Source of the DNA: Cryobacterium sp. Y57
GTDB taxonomy: Bacteria > Actinomycetota > Actinomycetes > Actinomycetales > Microbacteriaceae
Reading direction: 5' to 3'
DNA length: 38,813 bases
Assembly: GCF_002929505.1 (NCBI RefSeq)
Contig: NZ_PJJL01000047.1
Span: 1 to 38,813, forward strand
Part shown: positions 32,453-38,813 of the stretch, in pieces
Numbering within the stretch: the stretch's first letter is position 1
How the letters are laid out: each line of letters begins with the position of its first letter
Notes under the pieces: model-generated
Database searches by the model: none
What the model was told of the DNA's origin: nothing
The model's input: the letters and a program-made list of their open reading frames with translations, nothing else
Made by a program: the position numbers and the translations under genes

Positions 32453-33013
32453 TTAGGTCAGCCAGCACTGGTAAATCAAACCCGTGTTGCTCAGGTCGGT
32501 GGTGCGCAGAATCTCGGTAAACGACCGGTTGTACAGCGTCGATGCCGGCAGATCGATGATCTTCCAGCCGACCACAGAGTAGCTCTCGTTGAGCGCCTGT
32601 ACGGCGCAACTCGCTGTCCGGTTCACCGGCAGCGCCACCTCGAAGGTCACGCTGACACTGTGCGCGTCGATAATGGTGTGGCCGATATCGCGCGCTTCGA
32701 TTTGAGTGGATGCCCCGTCCAGACCGGTCCACACCACCCACGCCCCCAGCACCAGCACAAAAATACCGCCCAGGCCCCAAAGGATTCGGCGGTCCCGTTT
32801 CTTGCGGCTGGGCGTGCGACCGTAGCGTGATTGAATCACGGCACTCTCAATGGGCGCTGGCACGCTCGAGACAGCTGATTCGTCGAGGCGGTGGGGCTCA
32901 CGGCTCGATTGGACTCCGGTGGACGTGCTGTTAAAGGGCACTGGTGATTTCACACTTTCCATGGAGCGATTAGGCTTGGTCTTTAGGTTATCTGGCCTAA
33001 GGTTATCCGGCAT
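32453..33013 (-). CDS. DUF4307 family membrane protein
   Basis: Up to 186 residues: a hydrophilic N-terminus, SRYGRTPSRKKRDRR just before a single membrane helix (ILWGLGGIFVLVLGAWVVW), then an extracytoplasmic beta-rich domain with VSVTFEVALPVNRTASCAVQ and a closing LIYQCWLT whose two Cys may pair. Only the helix and C-terminal domain are family-typical. The start could be ATG 33013 or 32962; the longer form begins with a repeated Pro-Asp-Asn-Leu caused by a 15-bp imperfect DNA repeat. The gene lies between greA and the divergent mca, the order also seen around Rv1081c. Function unknown. Confidence 0.82.
   Translation of the reverse strand: MPDNLRPDNLKTKPNRSMESVKSPVPFNSTSTGVQSSREPHRLDESAVSSVPAPIESAVIQSRYGRTPSRKKRDRRILWGLGGIFVLVLGAWVVWTGLDGASTQIEARDIGHTIIDAHSVSVTFEVALPVNRTASCAVQALNESYSVVGWKIIDLPASTLYNRSFTEILRTTDLSNTGLIYQCWLT
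32985..33011. repeat. AGGTTATC(T/C)GGC direct repeat between DUF4307 and mca
   Basis: AGGTTATCTGGC (32985-32996) and AGGTTATCCGGC (33000-33011) match at 11 of 12 bases with a 15-bp period. They lie just upstream of mca and over the 5' end of the DUF4307 gene, so they could be a shared regulatory site. Confidence 0.5.
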
Positions 33014-33027
33014 TCCTGAGGAGTATG

Positions 33028-33891
33028 GTGACGCTGCGACTGATGGCTGTACATGCCCATCCCGACGACGAATCGAGCAAGGGCGCGGCTACATACGCCT
33101 ACTACCGCAGCCTCGGCGCTGAGGTGCTCATCGTGAGTTGCACTGGAGGCGAGCGTGGAAGCATTCTCAATCCCGCTTTTGCCGGCCATGCGATGGCCGA
33201 ACGAGACATATCAGGCTTACGCCGCCTGGAGATGCAGGGCGCACAGCAGACACTCGGCGTGCAGCACCGCTGGCTTGGCTTCGAAGACTCCGGCATGAAC
33301 GAGGACGAGTCTGTGCCGCCGAACTCCTTTGCCGATATTCCGCTGGAGCATGCGGCCGAACCCCTGGTCACTCTTGTGCGTGAGTTTCGCCCCCAGGTGC
33401 TCATCACCTACGATGAAAACGGCGGCTACCCGCACCCCGACCACATCCGCTGTCACGAGGTCTCCCTGGAAGCATTTCGCGCGGCCGCCGACCCTGAGCG
33501 GTACCCGGATTCGGGAGCGCCCTGGCAGATCGGCAAGCTCTACTACGACCGTATCTTCAACCTCGAACGCATCGACGCGATGTACCTCGCGCTCAGCGTG
33601 GCCGAGCCGGATTCTCCGCTTCTGGAACCGCTCGAGGCGGCGCGGGAGCGCATGGAGGATTACCCCAAGCTCGCCACCACCCATGTTCCGGCCGGGGATT
33701 TTCTCGACGTACGCGATGCGGCCCTACGCTCGCACGCGAGCCAGGTTTCGCCCGACAGCAGCTTCTTCTTCTGGCCCAACGATTTGGTACGCGAGGCCTG
33801 GCCGTACGAAGACTTCCAACTTGTCGAATCGAAAGTAGACACCGAAATGCCCGAATCTGATCTCTTCGCCGGAATCTTGGACGACGCATGA
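33028..33891 (+). CDS. mca: Mycothiol S-conjugate amidase
   Basis: 287 residues of the LmbE/PIG-L deacetylase fold. The metal motif is AHPDDE (residues 10-15) in LMAVHAHPDDESSKGAA. VSCTGGERGSILNP, DSGMNEDESVPPNSFADIPL and the second metal site YPHPDHIRCHEV follow, with the C-terminal SQVSPDSSFFFWPNDLVREAWP. Mca cleaves mycothiol S-conjugates during detoxification, releasing mercapturic acids. It is longer and distinct from the biosynthetic MshB. GAGGAG (33018-33023) gives 4-nt spacing to GTG 33028, which also matches the natural N-terminus; ATG 33025 is too close. Its stop overlaps the next gene (ATGA). Confidence 0.95.
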   Translation: MTLRLMAVHAHPDDESSKGAATYAYYRSLGAEVLIVSCTGGERGSILNPAFAGHAMAERDISGLRRLEMQGAQQTLGVQHRWLGFEDSGMNEDESVPPNSFADIPLEHAAEPLVTLVREFRPQVLITYDENGGYPHPDHIRCHEVSLEAFRAAADPERYPDSGAPWQIGKLYYDRIFNLERIDAMYLALSVAEPDSPLLEPLEAARERMEDYPKLATTHVPAGDFLDVRDAALRSHASQVSPDSSFFFWPNDLVREAWPYEDFQLVESKVDTEMPESDLFAGILDDA

Positions 33892-34154
33892 TCGTGTCAC
33901 TCAACGCCTCGATCAACGTCGTGCTCGCCGTCACACCGACCCCCGACCCCAACTTCGATCCGAACACCGTCACACCGGGTGTCATCGGGTTCGTGGTTTT
34001 CTTCCTCATCGCGGCAGCGACGGTGCTGTTGTGTTTGGACGTGGTGCGTCGCATCCGTCGCACCACGTACCGTGCTGAGATCAAAGAGCGGCTCCAAGCG
34101 GAACAGGCGGAGCGCGACGGCGACGAGGGCGCTTCGAACGACAAGCCCGAGTAG
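33888..34154 (+). CDS. Small single- or two-helix membrane protein, coupled to mca
   Basis: 88 residues. The N-terminus MIVSLNASINVVLAVTPTPD is weakly hydrophobic (possible signal), then a strong membrane helix GVIGFVVFFLIAAATVLLCL (about 32-52) is followed by a basic VRRIRRTTYR and an acidic helical tail. Its ATG overlaps the mca stop by 4 nt. The corresponding mycobacterial position (Rv1083) also carries a small protein of this kind. Function unknown; translational coupling suggests a mycothiol-related or at least co-dosed role. Confidence 0.8.
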   Translation: MIVSLNASINVVLAVTPTPDPNFDPNTVTPGVIGFVVFFLIAAATVLLCLDVVRRIRRTTYRAEIKERLQAEQAERDGDEGASNDKPE

Positions 34155-34161
34155 CAACGCT

Positions 34162-34863
34162 CTACGGGTAGAGCGGATGCCTGGCGATCAGTAGGATCGC
34201 TGCGAAATGACAGAGGAATGCCACCACCGTGAGGGTGTGGAAGATCTCGTGGAAGCCGAACACGCCCGGAATCGGGTTGGGCTTTTTCAGCCCGTAGATG
34301 ACCGCGCCGACCGTGTAGCAGAGTCCGCCGATCAGAATCAACGTCATCATGGGGGCGTTGGCGTGAAAGAAGTCCACGATGAACAACAGTGCGCCGTAGC
34401 CGAGCACCAGGTAGAGCGGCACGTACAGCCAGCGCGGAGCGTGGATCCAGAACACCCGAAAGATAATGCCGAGTCCGGCGCCGCCCCAGACCAGCCAGAG
34501 CAGCAGCGTCGCCTTCGCTGGCGGCAGCGCCAGCACGGTGATCGGCGTGTACGAACCGGCGATCAACAGAAATATGTTGGCGTGGTCGATGCGCTTGAGC
34601 ATGATGCGGGTGCGCGGCTGCCAGTTGAAACGGTGGTAAAGCGCCGAATTGCCGAACAGCAGCATCGAACTGAGCACGAACACGGCAGAGCTGATCTTGG
34701 CCGCTGACCCCTCGGCGAGCACGAGCAGCACGATGCCGGCCACAATCGTCACGGGAAAAGTACCGGCGTGGATCCAACCGCGCCAGGTCGGTTTGACGTC
34801 CTCCGGATGGGTGTCAGCGGCCTCGATCAGTGGCAGATTGGGGATATCGTGCTCGGTGGCCAT
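34162..34863 (-). CDS. Hemolysin III / PAQR family membrane protein
   Basis: 233 residues with seven membrane helices. Family motifs are WRGWIHAGTFPVTIVAGIVL at the first helix with its conserved His, the central NSALYHRFNWQ (Ser-x-x-x-His) and RIDHANIFLLIAGSYTPI, and the C-terminal HEIFHTLTVVAFLCHFAAIL with the His-x-x-x-His metal site. Metal-binding His and Asp residues are those shared with adiponectin-receptor ceramidases. Bacterial members are mostly of unknown substrate. The start at ATG 34863 is the natural one. It is divergent from the prenyltransferase, as Rv1085c is from Rv1086. Confidence 0.93.
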   Translation of the reverse strand: MATEHDIPNLPLIEAADTHPEDVKPTWRGWIHAGTFPVTIVAGIVLLVLAEGSAAKISSAVFVLSSMLLFGNSALYHRFNWQPRTRIMLKRIDHANIFLLIAGSYTPITVLALPPAKATLLLWLVWGGAGLGIIFRVFWIHAPRWLYVPLYLVLGYGALLFIVDFFHANAPMMTLILIGGLCYTVGAVIYGLKKPNPIPGVFGFHEIFHTLTVVAFLCHFAAILLIARHPLYP

Positions 34864-34932
34864 GCTGCAAGGATACGACAGAGCACGGCCGACGTGCCGC
34901 GAACGCTCGCCGGAGTGGACTAGCGTAACTGT

Positions 34933-35718
34933 GTGCAGAAACCCCAAGTCCCCTCAGCGCGCGGCCTCCTCTACAGGCTGTATCAGCGTCGGCTGAGGCG
35001 CGGACTCACGCCGGAGCACCTGCCCCGTCACGTCGCCATGATCATCGACGGCAACAGGCGCTGGGCCAGGCAGCTGGGCTTTCAGACGGCTGCACACGGG
35101 CATCGAGCCGGTGCCGCAAAAATGCGCGAATTTTTGGAATGGTGCGACGACCTCAAAATTTCGGTCGTCACCCTGTACCTGCTCTCCTCCGACAACCTCA
35201 CCCAGCGGCCGGCTGATGAACTGGCCGATCTGATCGAGATCATCGCCGATCTGGCCGAGGAGCTCTCGCACTATCGCGATTGGCGGGTGCAGCAGATGGG
35301 GTCCAAGGCTGGCCTGCCCCTTTCGCTCGTCGCAGCCCTCGATGCAGCGGATGCCCGCACCAGCGAGCACAAGGGACTGCACGTGAATCTCGCGGTCGGC
35401 TACGGCGGGCGCACGGAGATCACCGACGCGATGCGCAGCATTGTTTCCACCCACCACGCGCACGGCGGAACGTTGGAGGACCTCGCGGAGACCCTCACGC
35501 CGGAGCTGATCGGCCAGCACCTCTATACCGGTGGTCAGCCCGACCCCGACCTCGTCATCCGCACCTCGGGCGAGCAGCGGCTGAGCGACTTTATGCTGTG
35601 GCAGAGCGCGCATAGTGAGTTTTACTTCGTCGAAGCCCTGGGACCCGACCTGCGTCAGATCGATTTTCTGCGTGCCCTCCGCGATTTTTCCCGACGCCAG
35701 CGGCGGTTCGGGGGGTAG
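34933..35718 (+). CDS. uppS: Isoprenyl transferase (cis-prenyltransferase, probably short-chain)
   Basis: 261 residues of the UPP-synthase fold. The substrate motif HVAMIIDGNRRWARQLGFQT is near the N-terminus, followed by GHRAGAAKMREFLEWCDDL, LYLLSSDNLTQRPADELADL, NLAVGYGGRTEITDAM and the C-terminal RTSGEQRLSDFMLWQSAHSE. It condenses isopentenyl diphosphate in cis onto allylic primers for polyprenyl phosphate carriers. Its place next to hemolysin III and its N-terminal LYRLYQRRL segment match Rv1086, the Z-farnesyl diphosphate synthase, so a short-chain role is more likely than the main UppS. Start GTG 34933. Confidence 0.92.
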   Translation: MQKPQVPSARGLLYRLYQRRLRRGLTPEHLPRHVAMIIDGNRRWARQLGFQTAAHGHRAGAAKMREFLEWCDDLKISVVTLYLLSSDNLTQRPADELADLIEIIADLAEELSHYRDWRVQQMGSKAGLPLSLVAALDAADARTSEHKGLHVNLAVGYGGRTEITDAMRSIVSTHHAHGGTLEDLAETLTPELIGQHLYTGGQPDPDLVIRTSGEQRLSDFMLWQSAHSEFYFVEALGPDLRQIDFLRALRDFSRRQRRFGG

Positions 35719-35728
35719 CCCGGGCCAG

Positions 35729-35778
35729 GGGTGCGAACGCCAGGGTGAGAACGCCAGGGGGTGAGAGCGGCAGGGGGG
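35729..35778. repeat. 15-16-bp imperfect tandem repeat, three copies
   Basis: The units GTGCGAACGCCAGG, GTGAGAACGCCAGGGG and GTGAGAGCGGCAGGGGGG follow one another between the prenyltransferase stop and the aminotransferase start. The strand is G-rich, with the G-run lengthening from copy to copy. Confidence 0.65.
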
Positions 35779-35807
35779 ATATTTGTTTGACAACCGATTG
35801 GACCTGC

Positions 35808-36929
35808 ATGAATTCGCTCCAGAACTTCACCGATGGCTTTCGTAACGAGCCCGGTTACCTCGACTTCGGTCGGGTCGGCCCACTGTCCGAGGTCGTTGTG
35901 GCAGAGACCCTCGGCCAGAATGAGGTGCTGTCCCGCGCCCGATTCGGCAGCCTCGATCACCTGGCTGAGCAGGATTTGCGTGCCCGCACCGCGGTATCCG
36001 CTCTCACCGGTTTCACTCCCGACCAGGTTGTGCTGCAGCCCAACACCAGCTCGGGCCTGATGCAGGCCATGTTCGGTCTGACTGGTTCCGTGCTGCTGTC
36101 GCCTGCCGACTTTCCCAGCGTGCCGTTTGCGGCGGTCCGCGCTGCTGAGACCCTGCACGTGGTCACCCCAGTGTGGTTGGAGACCGTGCGGGGTCGCGTC
36201 ACTCCCGGCCAGATCCGCGACCAGCTCACCCCCGCCGTCGCGGCTGTCGCGGTGTGTCTCGTCGATTCCCGCACGGGCTATCGCGCCGACCTCGACGGTA
36301 TCCGACAGGTGATCGGCGATCGCCTGCTCATTGTTGACGCGATCCAGGGCTTCGGCGTCGTTGACGCAGCCTTTGAGGCAGCGGATGTTGTTGCTTCCGG
36401 TGGACAGAAATGGACGCGGGCCGGTTGGGGCACCGGTTTTCTGGCCCTGAGTGAGCGGGCCCTCGAACGCCTCGTTCCGGTCTACTCCGGCTATGTCGGA
36501 ACCGACACTGCGGAGCCCTGGGACGAGGTCACCCCGCCCAGCCACAGCGCCAAGGCCTTTCGGGTAACCAACGGTGACTCTATTGCGCAGGCGCGATTCG
36601 CGGCAGCCTTGGAACAGACCGCTGATGTTGGCGTCGACGTCATCCAGGCGGCCATGAATGACAACGTCTCTCAAATAATCGAACTCGTCGACGAATTCGT
36701 CATCGATATCGTCTCGCCCCGCGATGTCCGGGAGCGCGCGGGCCTCGTGGTGCTCGAACCGCCGGCGGAACTGCTCACCACACTCGTGGCGAGCCTGCAC
36801 AACCACGGTATTTCGTCCACCATGCGCGATACCACCGTGCGGCTGAGCGTGCACGCGGCCCTCGACCCCGACACGGTCACTATGTTGAGGGCGGCCCTCA
36901 CCGCCTATGCTCTCACCGCCACGTACTAG
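35808..36929 (+). CDS. Class V-type aminotransferase fold PLP enzyme
   Basis: 373 residues of fold-type I. The PLP lysine lies in VASGGQKWTRAGWGTGFLAL. Earlier landmarks are GYLDFGRVGPLSEVV at the N-terminus, VVLQPNTSSGLMQAMFGLTG for the cofactor-phosphate pocket, VCLVDSRTGYRADLDGIRQ and LLIVDAIQGFGVVDAA with the pyridine-binding Asp. The family includes isopenicillin N epimerase-like and cysteine desulfurase-like enzymes. The usual cysteine-desulfurase catalytic Cys loop is not evident. ATG 35808 has GGA at 6 nt; an in-frame TTG (35787) is possible. It is a single gene with substrate unknown. Confidence 0.85.
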   Translation: MNSLQNFTDGFRNEPGYLDFGRVGPLSEVVVAETLGQNEVLSRARFGSLDHLAEQDLRARTAVSALTGFTPDQVVLQPNTSSGLMQAMFGLTGSVLLSPADFPSVPFAAVRAAETLHVVTPVWLETVRGRVTPGQIRDQLTPAVAAVAVCLVDSRTGYRADLDGIRQVIGDRLLIVDAIQGFGVVDAAFEAADVVASGGQKWTRAGWGTGFLALSERALERLVPVYSGYVGTDTAEPWDEVTPPSHSAKAFRVTNGDSIAQARFAAALEQTADVGVDVIQAAMNDNVSQIIELVDEFVIDIVSPRDVRERAGLVVLEPPAELLTTLVASLHNHGISSTMRDTTVRLSVHAALDPDTVTMLRAALTAYALTATY

Positions 36930-37036
36930 CATTCTGCAGCGCAGACCGGTCGTCTGACTCAACGTAAGGTGAACGACAGATTTCCGTGGGCGTGTCGGGT
37001 TTCTTTTTGGGCCGGTAGGTCGTAGCGTCGCTTTCA

Positions 37037-37053
37037 TCAGGTACGGCACCTGA
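37037..37053. promoter_or_regulatory. Small dyad upstream of the PhoH gene
   Basis: TCAGGT-ACGGC-ACCTGA is a perfect 6-bp inverted repeat, 13 bp before a possible -10 (TATAAG, 37066-37071). No clear -35 is seen. It may be an operator. Confidence 0.35.
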
Positions 37054-37145
37054 TCGAGACGGCCATATAAGTACGGCTCGAGAATTGCTTGATGGCCAGC
37101 TTGCCAAAGTGATCCGCGTCCGTGTGACGCAGGGTAGGAGTGGCT

Positions 37146-38495
37146 GTGACCGCTAATCGAACCGACCTGAATGCGACCGACCGGGTGGAGGCATCCGCTT
37201 CGCAAGTCGAGCGCACCTTTGTGTTGGACACCTCGGTGCTTCTGTCAGATCCGAAAGCAATTTTTCGCTTTGCCGAGCATGCCGTTGTGTTGCCCGTGGT
37301 GGTGATCAGCGAACTGGAGTCCAAGCGCAATGACCCGGAGATCGGGTATTTTGCGCGGCAGGCGTTGCGCAATCTCGATGAACTGCGGCTCAAGCATGAG
37401 CGCCTCGACTTTCCAATTCCGGTCGGCGATGGCGGTAGTTTGCGGGTGGAACTCAACCACTCCAATATGTCGGTGCTGCCGTCTGGCCTGCAATTGCGTG
37501 ACAACGATTCGCGCATTCTGGCCGTGGCTCTCAACCTGGCCAATGACGGAATGACCGTGACCGTCGTTTCCAAGGACCTGCCGCTACGGGTGAAGGCCGC
37601 TTCTCTCGGTCTCGCTGCCGATGAATACCGGCACGAGCTCGCTGTTGATTCCGGTTGGACCGGCATGGACGAGATCACCCTCAGCGCCGAGCAGATGAGC
37701 GTGCTCTATGACAAAGAGATGCTGGACTCCCGCGCGGTGCAGGACATGCCAATCAACACGGGCCTGGTCATTCACTCCGACCGCGGGTCGGCCCTCGGCC
37801 GGGTGACCAGCCGGGGCACGCTCAAGCTGGTGCGCGGCGACCGTGACGTCTTTGGACTGCACGGTCGTTCGGCCGAGCAGCGGCTGGCCATTGACCTGCT
37901 GCTCGACCCGGAGATCGGCATTCTCTCGCTCGGCGGGCGGGCTGGGACCGGCAAGTCGGCACTCGCTCTCTGCGCGGGCCTAGAGGCCGTGCTGGAACGC
38001 CAGCAGTATCGCAAGATCATGGTGTTCCGGCCCCTGTATGCGGTCGGCGGCCAGGACCTCGGCTTTCTTCCCGGTGACCAGGGCGAGAAAATGGGGCCGT
38101 GGGCGCAGGCGGTGTTCGACACACTCGGCGCGATCGTGTCGGAGAACGTGGTCGAGGAGGTGATGGAGCGCGGCATCCTCGAAGTGCTTCCGCTGACCCA
38201 CATTCGCGGCCGTTCACTGCACGACGCCTTCGTGATCGTCGACGAGGCGCAGTCGCTTGAGCGCAACGTGCTGCTGACCGTGCTGAGCCGCATCGGTCAG
38301 AACTCGCGCGTGGTGCTCACCCACGACGTCGCCCAGCGTGACAACCTGCGGGTCGGGCGCTTCGACGGCGTGGCCAGCGTGATCGAAACGCTGAAGGGGC
38401 ATCCACTGTTCGCGCATATGACCCTGACCCGGTCGGAGCGCAGCGCGATCGCAGCGCTGGTGACGGAAATGTTGGAGGGTAACGAGGTCATGTAA
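37146..38495 (+). CDS. phoH2: PIN-PhoH fusion protein (PhoH2 type)
   Basis: 449 residues. The N-terminal PIN RNase domain (about 25-150) has the first acidic residue in [18 protein letters not shown], then [20 protein letters not shown] and [13 protein letters not shown] with further acidic ligands. The C-terminal PhoH ATPase has Walker [17 protein letters not shown] and Walker [15 protein letters not shown], plus [18 protein letters not shown] and [17 protein letters not shown]. PhoH2 of mycobacteria is an ATP-dependent RNase/helicase, toxin of the PhoAT-PhoH2 pair. No PhoAT-like gene is recognisable upstream here. GGAG (37137-37140) favours GTG 37146 over GTG 37140. It is single-gene. Confidence 0.93.
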   Translation: MTANRTDLNATDRVEASASQVERTFVLDTSVLLSDPKAIFRFAEHAVVLPVVVISELESKRNDPEIGYFARQALRNLDELRLKHERLDFPIPVGDGGSLRVELNHSNMSVLPSGLQLRDNDSRILAVALNLANDGMTVTVVSKDLPLRVKAASLGLAADEYRHELAVDSGWTGMDEITLSAEQMSVLYDKEMLDSRAVQDMPINTGLVIHSDRGSALGRVTSRGTLKLVRGDRDVFGLHGRSAEQRLAIDLLLDPEIGILSLGGRAGTGKSALALCAGLEAVLERQQYRKIMVFRPLYAVGGQDLGFLPGDQGEKMGPWAQAVFDTLGAIVSENVVEEVMERGILEVLPLTHIRGRSLHDAFVIVDEAQSLERNVLLTVLSRIGQNSRVVLTHDVAQRDNLRVGRFDGVASVIETLKGHPLFAHMTLTRSERSAIAALVTEMLEGNEVM

Positions 38496-38653
38496 GTCGG
38501 TGGGGAGCGGATGTTTTCAACTCGCGTGATCTCGCTAGCCGCCGCAGTGACAGATCATTCGCCCCGCCCTTCGAACCTTTTCCTCATGTTCGACAGTGAA
38601 CCTGCCGAACACTCGTAACACGGGCGCTCACAATGCCGGCGCTCACAATACGA

Positions 38654-38696
38654 AGCAGGGCCTGCGCGGCCGATTTCTGGCGCCGCAGGCCCTGCT
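38654..38696. terminator. Strong bidirectional hairpin
   Basis: AGCAGGGCCTGCG (38654-38666) and CGCAGGCCCTGCT (38684-38696) form a perfect 13-bp stem with a 17-nt loop. It lies between the PhoH gene and the convergent partial gene at the right edge, ending 1 nt before that gene's stop codon. A terminator for both strands is the natural reading. Confidence 0.75.
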
Positions 38697-38697
38697 C

Positions 38698-38813
38698 CTA
38701 GCTCTCACTACGATGTGCGGATCTGTTGAGGTTTGTTGCGTCTTCGAGGGATAGTTCGGAGTCGGCGAAGGTTTGGTCGTCTGCGAATGATTTCATGCGT
38801 GCGATGCGGTAGA
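38698..38813 (-). CDS. 3' end of an unidentified gene (partial, cut by window edge)
   Basis: The last 37 codons of a minus-strand frame read YRIARMKSFADDQTFADSEL, then SLEDATNLNRSAHRSES and a TAG. It is protein-like with an acidic helix and is followed immediately by the strong hairpin. Codons such as TCA, GCA, ACA, CTA, CAA and AGA are unlike the G/C-ending codons of the neighbours, suggesting foreign origin. Family not recognised; the 5' part is outside the window. Confidence 0.5.
   Translation of the reverse strand, partial: YRIARMKSFADDQTFADSELSLEDATNLNRSAHRSES

Noticed and set aside
33593..34777. A 394-codon minus-strand frame spanning parts of mca and hemolysin III
   Set aside because: It crosses two real genes in the wrong frames and has an Arg/Ser-rich shadow composition.
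35655..37205. A 516-codon open frame on the minus strand opposite the aminotransferase
   Set aside because: It is an antisense shadow; the plus-strand protein has a PLP-lysine motif and normal composition.

Overview
The window is about 38.8 kb of high-GC actinobacterial DNA. GTG starts are frequent, operons are tight, and there is a mycothiol gene (mca), a greA/DUF4307/mca block, a LemA-HtpX pair, DUF6510, DUF3140 and a PIN-PhoH protein. Together these point to Actinomycetes, most likely Microbacteriaceae (a Cryobacterium/Salinibacterium-like organism). The genus is inferred from protein style, not demonstrated. No tRNA, rRNA or CRISPR array was seen.

Left part (1-15.6 kb) is accessory and eroded. 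A probable IS21-type element end lies at the left edge. It is followed by a PadR regulator and a large membrane protein, divergent from an OafA-like acyltransferase. Next come a decayed unknown gene with three frame breaks, a membrane-protein/winged-helix operon behind two dyad operators, and a TPR protein. A peptidase fragment is fused against a small hypothetical gene, and an AT-richer HTTM membrane protein sits with its partner. RidA abuts a truncated acetyltransferase. An arginase-fold protein and a HIT protein follow, then a serine recombinase remnant, a membrane-anchored XRE regulator, a YdjM-like membrane protein, a broken GntR/FCD regulator and DUF3140.

Middle part (15.6-24.1 kb) holds a DHFR-like reductase, a Ppx/GppA phosphatase and a secreted Ig-like/polytopic membrane protein. 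The last is divergent from a GH1 protein that has lost its catalytic nucleophile. An ABC-2 exporter follows in which both the ATPase (nonsense codon) and the permease (one-base deletion) are broken. Then come a GNAT protein, a VOC protein with an internal deletion, and a SOUL-family protein.

Right part (24.1-38.8 kb) is largely intact core genome. It contains LemA-HtpX, a translationally coupled Mo-oxidoreductase / ferredoxin-reductase-like / DUF6510 operon, a YcaQ-like DNA glycosylase, an AI-2E exporter and threonine deaminase. From there greA, DUF4307, mca, a small membrane protein, hemolysin III, a cis-prenyltransferase and a PIN-PhoH protein follow the order known in Mycobacterium tuberculosis (Rv1080c to Rv1086, with phoH2 a little further on). 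A 90-bp palindromic element sits between threonine deaminase and greA. The right edge cuts the 3' end of a minus-strand gene with atypical codon use.

Most striking is the contrast between an intact core right arm and a left two-thirds with at least eight degraded genes. The best candidates for something functionally new are the HTTM pair (7.5-8.8 kb), the operator-controlled two-gene unit (4.9-5.8 kb), the Ig-like membrane protein beside a catalytically altered GH1 protein (17.2-21.1 kb), and the 90-bp element.
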